DNA from: Kiritimatiellia bacterium
Lineage (GTDB): Bacteria > Verrucomicrobiota > Kiritimatiellia > RFP12 > UBA1067
NCBI GenBank assembly: GCA_017629455.1
Contig: JAGBXE010000143.1
Coordinates: forward strand, 1-6,166
Length of the DNA: 6,166 nucleotides
Direction of reading: 5' to 3'
Position 1 is the first letter of the stretch, and the number at the start of each line of letters is the position of its first letter. Below the pieces are notes generated by a model, which was not told the origin of the DNA, made no database searches, and saw nothing but the letters and a program-made list of their open reading frames with translations. This document shows positions 1 through 6,166 of this stretch, piece after piece. Made by a program: the position numbers and the translations under genes.

Positions 1-575
1 AAAAACCTTACAAGCCACAAAAGACCAAAACCGAAAGCAAGCCCGCTTACAGAAACTAGAATCGGGAAAAGGCGCCCACTAATAGCTGAAGAAATTGCGC
101 CATTAACAACACCAAGAATCATCCCGCCAACAGTCACAAAATCAGGCAAAAGCTTATGATCAAAATCAATAAAACTGCCTACAATCATAAGCGCTACCCA
201 TACCCAAAGAACAAGAAGAATGACGATTTTAGGCCACAAAAAACTGGCATCTGCCGCTATGATATGCAAGAACGGCGCAAGAATGCGAAGGAACACAGCT
301 AAAAATAAAACAGCTCCTATAAACTCTACAATTATGTAGCGCGGCGAAATAGGCGTTTTACAATTTGCACATTTGCCACGAAGAACGAGCCACGAAATTA
401 TTGGCACATTCTGCCACCAACGTATTGATGAACCGCATTTAGGGCAATGCGACGGCGGAGAGACAATCGACTCGCCGCGCGGAACACGCCAAATGACGAC
501 ATTCAAAAACGAAGCTACACACGCTCCAAGAGAGAAACTAAAAAAACCGAATAAAACCATCAGTTCTTTCGCCAT
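1..575 (-). CDS. pilD: Type IV prepilin peptidase / N-methyltransferase (PilD/GspO family), 5' part only
   Basis: Inner-membrane aspartic protease of family A24. It removes the leader peptide from type IV pilins or type II secretion pseudopilins; bifunctional members also methylate the new N-terminus. The frame is open from the ATG at 573-575 to the window edge, giving 191 residues; family members are usually about 250-290 residues. Seen in order: a first membrane helix running into SFLNVVIWRVPRG (22-34); the cytoplasmic zinc-type domain with CPKC (44-47) and CANC (69-72) plus SWLVLRGKC and ISPRY; membrane helices at about 82-104 and 115-136; and the first catalytic motif IDFDHKLLPD (136-145), with Asp137 the likely first active-site aspartate. 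The second catalytic motif (GxGD) is expected beyond base 1. The start lies 23 bases after the gpsA stop. An alternative ATG at codon 6 is possible. The four-cysteine domain indicates the bifunctional long form. It cannot be told from sequence whether it serves pili or type II secretion. Confidence 0.95.
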   Translation of the reverse strand, partial: MAKELMVLFGFFSFSLGACVASFLNVVIWRVPRGESIVSPPSHCPKCGSSIRWWQNVPIISWLVLRGKCANCKTPISPRYIIVEFIGAVLFLAVFLRILAPFLHIIAADASFLWPKIVILLVLWVWVALMIVGSFIDFDHKLLPDFVTVGGMILGVVNGAISSAISGRLFPILVSVSGLAFGFGLLWLVRF

Positions 576-584
576 AACTAGGAG

Positions 585-590
585 CCTTAA
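585..590 (-). promoter_or_regulatory. Weak ribosome binding site for the prepilin peptidase gene
   Basis: The minus strand reads TTAAGG, leaving 9 bases before the ATG at 573-575. It is the only purine-rich match between the gpsA stop and this start and favours the first ATG over the ATG at codon 6. The match is only four to five bases, so it is a modest signal. Confidence 0.4.
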
Positions 591-598
591 TATGCGTG

Positions 599-1585
599 TT
601 ACTCACCCTTAAGTTCGCGCATCATCATCGATTCAGTAGCTTCCTTAACGTCGTAGCCCTCATAACAAGCGCGATAGACGATTTCGCAAAGCGGCATTTC
701 AACGCCAAGGCGTTGCGCAGTCTCATGCACAACTTTAGAATTCCAAACGCCCTCGGCAACCATTCGCATAGAACCGAGAATATCGTTTATCTTTTCGCCC
801 TTACCCAGACGCTCGCCAACTGAATGATTACGCGAATGAACAGATGTGCAAGTTACAATAAGATCACCAATGCCTGCAAGCCCTGAAAGCGTTTCGGGCA
901 AACCTCCGTATGCCAAAACAAAGCGCTTCATTTCGACGAGCCCACGCGTGATGATGGCTGCACGAGTATTATCGCCAAAGCCTAAACCATCAGAGCATCC
1001 GACTGCAATAGCTAAAACGTTCTTTACCGCACCGCCAATTTCAACACCGACTGGGTCGTTTGATGTGTAAACACGCATACGCGGCCCAGACCAGATTTCC
1101 TGCGTGCGGCACGCCTTAGAGATATCGGTGCAAGCAGCGACAACAGCAGTAGGAACGCCGCGAGCTACTTCTTCGGCATGAGAAGGACCAGCCAAGGCAA
1201 CGATTGGCCCAGTTCCAAGAATCTCGGCGCCCAAATCTGTCATACGGCGATTCGTTACTTCGCAAAGCCCTTTCGTTACAGAAACTACGAGCATTTCAGG
1301 CTTAACAAGGCCGCGAAGCCCCCCTACAACAGATGAAAAATATTTTGACGGAGGAGCAAGAACTACGACTTGCGCGCCATCAAGAGCCTGCCCATAATCA
1401 GACGTAAGCTCAAGGGCATCGGGCAATGGAACGCCTGGCAAAAACCTATCGTTTCGCCGAGTACGCTTCATTTCTTCGACATAGTCGGCGAACGCTCCCC
1501 AAAGAACGACTTTATGCCCATAACTAGCCAAGAGAATAGCATTTGCCGTTCCCCAACCACCATCTCCAATAACTGCAATTTTCAC
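599..1585 (-). CDS. gpsA: Glycerol-3-phosphate dehydrogenase [NAD(P)+], GpsA
   Basis: Cytoplasmic enzyme reducing dihydroxyacetone phosphate to sn-glycerol 3-phosphate, the backbone precursor of phospholipids. The 328-residue length is normal for the family. Seen: N-terminal Rossmann fold with the dinucleotide-binding loop GDGGWGTANA (7-16); catalytic-region lysine in SVTKGL (Lys105); GPSHAEEV (133-140); the active-site lysine in GGAVKNV (Lys188); the C-terminal helical domain with GFGDNTRAA (202-210), AGIGDL (237-242, Asp241) and TCTSVHSRNHSVGERLG (245-261). The start is GTG: an in-frame TGA at 1598-1600 blocks extension and the Rossmann first strand KIAVIG follows immediately, so a later start is excluded. 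No Shine-Dalgarno is visible upstream; instead an extended -10 motif ends six bases before the GTG. One oddity is VLAPPS (75-80), where most homologues read LAVPS. It lies 25 bases after the kinase stop. Confidence 0.98.
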   Translation of the reverse strand: MKIAVIGDGGWGTANAILLASYGHKVVLWGAFADYVEEMKRTRRNDRFLPGVPLPDALELTSDYGQALDGAQVVVLAPPSKYFSSVVGGLRGLVKPEMLVVSVTKGLCEVTNRRMTDLGAEILGTGPIVALAGPSHAEEVARGVPTAVVAACTDISKACRTQEIWSGPRMRVYTSNDPVGVEIGGAVKNVLAIAVGCSDGLGFGDNTRAAIITRGLVEMKRFVLAYGGLPETLSGLAGIGDLIVTCTSVHSRNHSVGERLGKGEKINDILGSMRMVAEGVWNSKVVHETAQRLGVEMPLCEIVYRACYEGYDVKEATESMMMRELKGE

Positions 1586-1591
1586 GTCGGT

Positions 1592-1600
1592 ATTATATCA
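1592..1600 (-). promoter_or_regulatory. Candidate extended -10 promoter for gpsA, possibly giving a leaderless mRNA
   Basis: In the 25-base gap between the kinase stop and the gpsA start, the minus strand reads TGATATAAT. This is a perfect TATAAT (1592-1597) with the extended -10 TG one base upstream. No recognisable -35 hexamer lies 15-19 bases further upstream (GCGCGT at 17), which extended -10 promoters can do without. Transcription starting about 7 bases downstream would begin at or next to the G of the GTG start codon, giving little or no 5' leader. Motif and spacing are seen directly; promoter activity is inferred. Confidence 0.45.
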
Positions 1601-1610
1601 AAGATTCGGC

Positions 1611-3017
1611 TCACACGCGCTTTGTAGCCGTTATGCTGACTATCGTCCAGCCTGCCTTTTCTGAGAACGAAACTTCAGCCCCAATGCGCCGAGCGCGCTG
1701 ACGCATACCCTCTAGACCAAAGTGCCCTTCTTTAGGCCCAGGAGAAGTCTCGGGATTAAAGCCAACACCATCATTAGCAACCCTAAGCATCCACCCGCCA
1801 TTCTCCAAAGGATCGGAGCTTATTGCTATTTTCTTAGCTCCTCCGTGTTTTATCGCGTTACCTATCGCCTCGCGCACCATAAGGCTTAAATCGCGCATCT
1901 TTGCCGCATCCATTGATAGCGGCAAGCCCATCCCGACGCGCGTGTCAATGCGGCAAATGCCTTTCGTGGTTTCGTCGTGAGCAATTTGACGGAGCATTTC
2001 GGCTGGCGAAAGACGCATCATATCGTCATTTTTAAGCCCCCAAACAACATCTCTTACTTCGCGCTTTGCCCTTGCAAGGACATCTTGCGCCTCTTTAAGG
2101 CGCCCGAGCCTTACAAGCATTCCAGCCCCGACGAGATGCTGCTCAATAGTATCGTGGATATCATCAGCCATACGCTTACGCTCGGCCATAATCACCCTTG
2201 AGCGCAACAAGCGGCGCTGCTGACGCACGAAAACGACCATTAAAAGTACAATAACTATCCCGAAAACACCAAGAAGGCCGATTGCTATGCGACGGACCAT
2301 AATGCTATGCCGCGAAGAATAATAATCTAAATCTGGCAAAAGCTCAACATCCGAAGGCGACGAGACATTAACCTTTACGCCCATAACGTAGCCGGGGCGA
2401 GAATAAAGCGACGACTCATCGAGTATCTGCTCAACTACGCCAACTATACGCACTACAGGTTTTGTCCTGCCGCAATCAGACATAAAATCAGGCATCGGCT
2501 CTACGATCACATTAACAGGAACATTATCGACCGTAATAGCAAAACCTGTTTCCGTAACGCCCATCGTCCGGCCTGAAAGCTCTACGCGCAAGCCATTGAT
2601 ACTGCCGTCATCGGTTTCTGGCGAAACGAGATCTTTCGCATCGACCTTAAGAGGCTCTGGCAAAACACCAGCAGATACTTTCTTACATGAGCGCGCTAAA
2701 AAAACAACGTGACCTCCTTCAAGCGAAGGAGCACCAGAAACTACAACTTCATCGCCGGCATTTGGCACATCGACAATACCGTCGCAAACAATCTTAAGGC
2801 CATCCTCGCCTCGCTGCAGAAAAAACCTGTCGTCATCTGAAAATGTAACAGTTCCGGCAATCTCCGCCAAGTTGCCTTTAGGCGAAAGGACTTCAGATAC
2901 TTTTGAGGAAACTTTATTCCTGATTTCGCGAGCAAATTCGCCAAGCGACTGCTCGCGAGCGCAAAAAGCCAGCGAAGAAGAAAGAAGAAGCGCGAAAAAA
3001 AGAAAGTGCTTTTTCAA
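1611..3017 (-). CDS. Membrane sensor histidine kinase, NarX/DegS type (HisKA_3), with periplasmic OB-like domains
   Basis: Predicted inner-membrane two-component sensor of 468 residues. Order: signal sequence or first membrane helix (about 4-20); periplasmic region with two probable OB-fold-like beta domains (about 48-115, containing AGTVTF and RFFLQ; and about 142-220, containing VELSGRT and VRIVGVVEQ); one membrane helix (about 243-265); then directly a HisKA_3 dimerisation domain whose phospho-acceptor is His288 in [12 protein letters not shown]. Asp289 and Gln293 give the HDxxxQ pattern linked in this family to phosphatase activity toward the response regulator. The HATPase domain has the N box (Asn387 in [10 protein letters not shown]), G1 (DGVGF, 416-420) and G2 (GHFGLEGM, 431-438). 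There is no HAMP or PAS domain. The start is TTG, overlapping the rfbA stop by four bases (TTGA), behind AAAGG. Partners of such kinases are normally LuxR/NarL-type regulators, but none is in the window. Ligand and targets are unknown. The kinase call is firm; the OB-fold assignment is by pattern only. Confidence 0.93.
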   Translation of the reverse strand: MKKHFLFFALLLSSSLAFCAREQSLGEFAREIRNKVSSKVSEVLSPKGNLAEIAGTVTFSDDDRFFLQRGEDGLKIVCDGIVDVPNAGDEVVVSGAPSLEGGHVVFLARSCKKVSAGVLPEPLKVDAKDLVSPETDDGSINGLRVELSGRTMGVTETGFAITVDNVPVNVIVEPMPDFMSDCGRTKPVVRIVGVVEQILDESSLYSRPGYVMGVKVNVSSPSDVELLPDLDYYSSRHSIMVRRIAIGLLGVFGIVIVLLMVVFVRQQRRLLRSRVIMAERKRMADDIHDTIEQHLVGAGMLVRLGRLKEAQDVLARAKREVRDVVWGLKNDDMMRLSPAEMLRQIAHDETTKGICRIDTRVGMGLPLSMDAAKMRDLSLMVREAIGNAIKHGGAKKIAISSDPLENGGWMLRVANDGVGFNPETSPGPKEGHFGLEGMRQRARRIGAEVSFSEKAGWTIVSITATKRV

Positions 3018-3874
3018 ACGAGTGCCTTTAAATACTGGCCGTAAGAAGATTTGCCGTAAGAATCGGCAAGCTTGCGCAGCTGATCGTCGTTAATCCAACC
3101 GCGCGTCCACGCGATTTCCTCGATGCAACTCATCTGAAGGCCCTGCCTTTCGATTATCGCACGAACGAAATTCGTAGCGTCCGCTAGCGACTGGTGAGTA
3201 CCAGTATCAAGCCATGCATAACCGCGCGACATTATCTCGACATTAAGTTCGCCGCGCCTTAAGTATTCGCGGTTTATGTCGGTAATTTCATATTCGCCTC
3301 TGGCAGAAGGCTTCAATTCAGCCGCTATATCGACAACGGAATTTGGATAGAAATACAATCCGACAACTGCATAGTTTGATTTAGGCTGCGCAGGCTTTTC
3401 TTCAAGCGAGATGGCCTTGCCATTTTCATCAAACTCTACTACACCGTAACGCTCAGGATCAGCTACACGATAACCAAAGACAGTCGGTGACGACGAATTA
3501 TTAACTCCACGAAGCATTTGCGGCAAATCTGCACCGTAAAAGATATTGTCGCCAAGAACTAGGCAGACATCATCATCGCCAATAAACTCGCGGCCAAGAA
3601 CAAACGCCTGCGCTAGACCATTAGGAACTTTCTGTTCTACATATGAGAATGACATTCCAAGGCTTGAGCCATCGCCTAAGAGACGCTTGAACATCGGCAG
3701 ATCTTCGGGCGTAGAAATTATAAGAACCTCTCTTATCCCGGCAAGCATCAAAGTAGAGAGCGGATAAAAAACCATCGGCTTGTCGTAAACGGGAAGAAGC
3801 TGCTTAGACACTACGCGCGTAAGAGGATGCAAACGCGATCCGGCACCACCTGCAAGAATAATACCCTTTCTCAT
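3014..3874 (-). CDS. rfbA: Glucose-1-phosphate thymidylyltransferase (RfbA/RmlA)
   Basis: Cytoplasmic nucleotidyltransferase that joins dTTP and glucose 1-phosphate to make dTDP-glucose, the first step toward dTDP-L-rhamnose and other deoxysugars of O-antigen or exopolysaccharide. At 286 residues it is full length for the short RmlA class. Seen: nucleotide-binding loop [11 protein letters not shown] (9-19; most homologues have GTR rather than GSR), then LPVYDKPM (27-34), [11 protein letters not shown] (81-91), the metal-site LVLGDN (105-110, Asp109), YGVVEFD (143-149), EEKP (158-161), VVGLYFYP (170-177), [14 protein letters not shown] (192-205) and WLDTGTH (221-227, second metal Asp223). The ATG is supported by a strong GGAGGT seven bases upstream. 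It starts 25 bases after the mutS stop, and its TGA overlaps the kinase start. The usual partners rfbB, rfbC and rfbD are not next to it. A related sugar nucleotidyltransferase specificity cannot be fully excluded, but the motif set fits RmlA closely. Confidence 0.97.
   Translation of the reverse strand: MRKGIILAGGAGSRLHPLTRVVSKQLLPVYDKPMVFYPLSTLMLAGIREVLIISTPEDLPMFKRLLGDGSSLGMSFSYVEQKVPNGLAQAFVLGREFIGDDDVCLVLGDNIFYGADLPQMLRGVNNSSSPTVFGYRVADPERYGVVEFDENGKAISLEEKPAQPKSNYAVVGLYFYPNSVVDIAAELKPSARGEYEITDINREYLRRGELNVEIMSRGYAWLDTGTHQSLADATNFVRAIIERQGLQMSCIEEIAWTRGWINDDQLRKLADSYGKSSYGQYLKALV
3025..3029 (-). promoter_or_regulatory. Ribosome binding site deciding the TTG start of the sensor kinase
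   Basis: The minus strand reads AAAGG, seven bases before the TTG at 3015-3017 and inside the last codons of rfbA. It is followed at once by a lysine-rich, then hydrophobic N-terminus ([12 protein letters not shown]), as expected for a signal sequence. No ATG is available in frame nearby upstream. Together these support the TTG start and the four-base overlap with the rfbA stop, implying translational coupling. Confidence 0.65.
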
Positions 3875-3881
3875 CGTCTAT

Positions 3882-3887
3882 ACCTCC
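3882..3887 (-). promoter_or_regulatory. Strong Shine-Dalgarno for rfbA
   Basis: The minus strand reads GGAGGT, seven bases before the ATG at 3872-3874. It is the best ribosome binding site in the window and fixes the rfbA start. It shows that this organism uses canonical Shine-Dalgarno initiation, which makes its absence before gpsA notable. Confidence 0.85.
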
Positions 3888-3899
3888 GTTTAAAACCCA

Positions 3900-6166
3900 T
3901 TAAAAAAACGTCATCTGCCCGGGAATCTCGGAAAGCTTCCGACGCGGACGGCGAACTATTTTATGAGAATTTACATCAAGCTCGTTAGCTTCAAGGTTGC
4001 GCAAGATCTGCGTTGCTCTGCCGACCACCTCCTGCGGTAGGCCCGCCATTGCCGCAACGTGTATACCAAAACTCTTTTCCGCTACTCCCGGAGCTATGCG
4101 GCGGAGAAAGACAATGCGCCCGCCTTCTTCCTTCACCTTTACAGTGAAATTCTTTACCCCCGGGAATGTGTCGGCCAAATCGGCAAGCTCATGGTAGTGG
4201 GTGGCAAAAAGAGTCTTTGCTTTCGTCTCAGCCTTGCCATGCAAATACTCCGCCACAGCCCAAGCAATTGATATGCCGTCGAAAGTTGAAGTGCCGCGGC
4301 CTATTTCGTCAAGAACAATCAACGATTTGGGCGTTGCGTTATTTAAGATGTTGGCTGTCTCCTGCATTTCAACAAGAAACGTCGACCTACCGTGCGCAAG
4401 ATCATCACCTGCGCCGATACGAGTAAAGATGCGATCTAAAGCGCCTAGACGCATAGATGAGGCAGGCACAAACGAACCCATCTGAGCCATAACGGCAATA
4501 GTGGCAACTTGCCTAATGTACGTCGACTTACCGGCCATGTTGGGCCCCGTAATAAGAATAATCTGATCTGTCGACGTATTAAGCCTAGCTGAGTTTGGAA
4601 CAAAAGGCTCGGCATCTGGCAGCTGCTCCACAACAGGGTGGCGGCCATCAGTTATTTCCAAAACATCGGAATCGTCGATTTGCGGCCTAACATACCCTGC
4701 TGCAAGCGCACGATCTGCAAGCGAAAGAGCCGCATCAAGAGCACCAATCGCACGCGCAGTATCTTGCACCTCGGCAGTTTTAACTGCTATCGAAGCGAGA
4801 ATGTCGCGGTATAACGTTTGTTCTATAGCAACAGCGCGCTCGTGTGCACCCAAGACATTTCGCTCGTGCTCTTTTAACTCGGGCGTAAGATAGCGCTCTG
4901 CGTTCGTAAGCGTTTGGCGACGAATATAGTCGGACGGCACACGCGAAACAAAAGACTTGGGAACTTCGATGAGAAAACCGAAAGCTGGCACATGCTTAAC
5001 CTTCAGCTTTGCAATACCAGTACGCTCTTGCTCGCGCGCCTGAAAATCGGCAAGCCACTGACGCCCCTTCTGAGCGATATCACGCACCTGATCAAGCTCT
5101 TCATTGTAGCCCGGGGCGATAAAACCGCCGTCATTCATCACTACAGGCGGATCTTCCGCTATTGCGCGATTAATTAAATCGACTAGAGCTGGCTGCGGAA
5201 TAAGCGGAAACTGAGAGGCTAACGCCCCACCGCATGAGGCTACTCTTATCGCCATTTCAGGAATCGGCGAGAGCGACTGCGCCAGGGCTTTAAGATCGCG
5301 TGGATTGGCGCGTGCTGAATCGGCTTTGGCAATAAGACGCTCAAGGTCACGAACGCCTGAAAGCAATGTGCGCAAAGCTCCGAGCGATGAACGATCTTCT
5401 ACAAATGTTTCAACAGCATCAAGCCTAGAGTTGATATCCTCACTTCTAGCTAAGGGGCGCAAAATCCAATTGCGCAACGTACGCGCACCCATTGGAGTTT
5501 TTGTGACATCAAGAACACCGAACAGCGAAGCTTCTTTTGAAACATCTCCTCCTGGCAGCAATTGGAGATGCTTTACGGTACCAGCATCAAGAACGAGCGC
5601 ATCATCATCCCTGCGCACTGACACCTTGCGAACATGATCAAGGGGATGGCGCAATGTCGTACCGACATAATAAAGAAGCGCGCCCGCGGCAGATGCGACA
5701 CTTTCGCCGCGCTCTAGGCCAAAGCCGTCAAGCGTCATCACCTTGAAATGCCTTTTTAGACAATCCTCGGCTACGTCACCGGCAAAAGTCCAAGCCGTAT
5801 CTTCATTCGATGTAAGCGTTTCTGCAGGCTTGTAGCGCTCCATGGCCTGAGCCATTTTATCAGGCGAAGCAAACCTCTCTACAAAAAATTCACCGGTTGA
5901 AAGATCCAGAAACGCGGCAGAAAGACCTGATATCGCGGCAATGTAATTATTGGCGGTCGCATCAAGAAGGCTTTCTTCCGTCACTGTGCCTGGCGTTACA
6001 ATGCGCGTAACCTCACGGCGCACAAGCCCTTTAGCAGTACGTGGATCTTCAACTTGGTCGCAAAGCGCCGCAGTCTTACCGGCGCGAATAAGCTTTGCAA
6101 GGTACGTCTCTACAGCATGGTACGGAACGCCACACATCGGCATATCATCGCGATGTGTGAGCGTCG
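3900..6166 (-). CDS. mutS: DNA mismatch repair ATPase MutS, lacking its 5' end at the window edge
   Basis: Recognises mismatches and small loops in DNA and recruits the repair machinery in an ATP-dependent way. The frame stays open to base 6166, so the ATG at 6141-6143 is internal: the codons before it read TLTHRDD, matching the usual MutS segment ahead of PMxGVPYHAV. About 60 N-terminal residues, including the Phe-x-Glu mismatch-wedge motif, are outside. Counting from Met at 6143: rest of domain I with [12 protein letters not shown] (28-39) and RIVTPGT (47-53); connector domain (about 65-185); lever and clamp core (about 190-485); ATPase domain with Walker [10 protein letters not shown] (533-541), loop [11 protein letters not shown] (579-589), Walker [17 protein letters not shown] (608-623), ATHYHEL (647-653) and the helix-turn-helix [13 protein letters not shown] (691-703). 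It ends QMTFF (743-747), resembling a beta-clamp-binding motif, with no C-terminal tetramerisation segment after it. Estimated full length is about 810 residues, against 853 in E. coli. Confidence 0.98.
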   Translation of the reverse strand, partial: TLTHRDDMPMCGVPYHAVETYLAKLIRAGKTAALCDQVEDPRTAKGLVRREVTRIVTPGTVTEESLLDATANNYIAAISGLSAAFLDLSTGEFFVERFASPDKMAQAMERYKPAETLTSNEDTAWTFAGDVAEDCLKRHFKVMTLDGFGLERGESVASAAGALLYYVGTTLRHPLDHVRKVSVRRDDDALVLDAGTVKHLQLLPGGDVSKEASLFGVLDVTKTPMGARTLRNWILRPLARSEDINSRLDAVETFVEDRSSLGALRTLLSGVRDLERLIAKADSARANPRDLKALAQSLSPIPEMAIRVASCGGALASQFPLIPQPALVDLINRAIAEDPPVVMNDGGFIAPGYNEELDQVRDIAQKGRQWLADFQAREQERTGIAKLKVKHVPAFGFLIEVPKSFVSRVPSDYIRRQTLTNAERYLTPELKEHERNVLGAHERAVAIEQTLYRDILASIAVKTAEVQDTARAIGALDAALSLADRALAAGYVRPQIDDSDVLEITDGRHPVVEQLPDAEPFVPNSARLNTSTDQIILITGPNMAGKSTYIRQVATIAVMAQMGSFVPASSMRLGALDRIFTRIGAGDDLAHGRSTFLVEMQETANILNNATPKSLIVLDEIGRGTSTFDGISIAWAVAEYLHGKAETKAKTLFATHYHELADLADTFPGVKNFTVKVKEEGGRIVFLRRIAPGVAEKSFGIHVAAMAGLPQEVVGRATQILRNLEANELDVNSHKIVRRPRRKLSEIPGQMTFF

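Larger units (their letters stand above)
1..6166 (-). other. Five-gene co-directional cluster, probable operon
   Basis: mutS, rfbA, the sensor kinase, gpsA and the prepilin peptidase gene follow each other on the minus strand with gaps of 25, -4 (overlap), 25 and 23 bases. No rho-independent terminator-like hairpin with a T run is seen in any gap. Such spacing fits one transcript; the extended -10 before gpsA could give a second, shorter one covering gpsA and the peptidase. The upstream promoter and the operon's end are both outside the window. Operon status is inferred from spacing only. Confidence 0.6.

Noticed and set aside
373..612. Plus-strand open frame of 79 codons
   Set aside because: It lies antisense to the prepilin peptidase and the end of gpsA, resembles no known protein and has no Shine-Dalgarno; it is a shadow of the minus-strand genes.
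2741..2944. Minus-strand open frame of 67 codons within the kinase gene
   Set aside because: It is another reading frame of the periplasmic domain of the kinase, whose own frame is clearly coding.
2958..2966. Possible lipobox (LAFC, Cys19) in the kinase N-terminus
   Set aside because: The residue before the cysteine is Phe rather than Gly, Ala or Ser, and the protein has a second membrane helix; an ordinary signal or anchor helix explains it better.
3875..3899. Possible terminator after mutS, suggested by the T run and the TTTTAAA stretch
   Set aside because: There is no GC-rich stem ahead of the T run, and a strong rfbA Shine-Dalgarno follows; the T run is the Phe-Phe-stop coding sequence.
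4201..4485. Plus-strand open frame of 94 codons
   Set aside because: Antisense to the conserved MutS ATPase domain, with composition typical of a reverse-frame reading.
5305..5637. Plus-strand open frame of 110 codons, rich in Ser and Arg
   Set aside because: Antisense to the MutS core; the Ser/Arg-rich composition follows from the complementary codons. No family is recognisable.
6141..6143. ATG that could be read as the mutS start
   Set aside because: The frame stays open to the window edge and the residues before this Met (TLTHRDD) match the MutS segment preceding PMxGVPYHAV, so the true start is outside.

Overview
This window is a compact run of five genes, all read from the minus strand (right to left). 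The order of transcription is mutS (3' part) -> rfbA -> a membrane sensor histidine kinase -> gpsA -> a type IV prepilin peptidase (5' part). The two end genes are cut by the window edges: the start of mutS lies beyond base 6166 and the end of the peptidase gene lies before base 1. Almost every base is coding. The gaps are 25, -4, 25 and 23 bases, so no stretch over 300 bases lacks a gene. I see no RNA genes, insertion sequences, CRISPR arrays, long repeats or convincing terminators.

The organism is a bacterium of moderate G+C content. Three things hint at, but do not prove, the Planctomycetota/Verrucomicrobiota/Kiritimatiellota/Lentisphaerota group or a similar lineage such as Acidobacteriota: (i) the kinase has a periplasmic region of OB-fold-like repeats joined directly to a NarX/DegS-type kinase core, an architecture I associate with those groups; (ii) a prepilin peptidase and a dTDP-sugar gene point to a diderm-type surface; (iii) the MutS sequence is divergent at usually conserved spots. 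I would call the phylum at low confidence.

Region by region: 3900-6166 encodes most of the mismatch-repair ATPase MutS, lacking only its first ~60 residues here; it ends exactly at a putative sliding-clamp-binding motif. 3014-3874 encodes glucose-1-phosphate thymidylyltransferase (RfbA/RmlA), behind a near-perfect Shine-Dalgarno. 1611-3017 encodes the kinase, which starts on TTG inside the stop of rfbA. 599-1585 encodes glycerol-3-phosphate dehydrogenase GpsA, which starts on GTG, has no visible Shine-Dalgarno and sits directly under an extended -10 promoter motif. 1-575 encodes the N-terminal two thirds of the prepilin peptidase.

The genes do not form one pathway: DNA repair, activated sugar supply for surface polysaccharide, signalling, phospholipid precursor supply and pilin/pseudopilin processing. 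Three of the five concern the cell envelope. The tight spacing suggests shared transcription, with a possible internal promoter before gpsA. I do not see a new biological system here; the best leads are the candidate leaderless start of gpsA, the kinase without a nearby response regulator, and the truncated MutS C-terminus.
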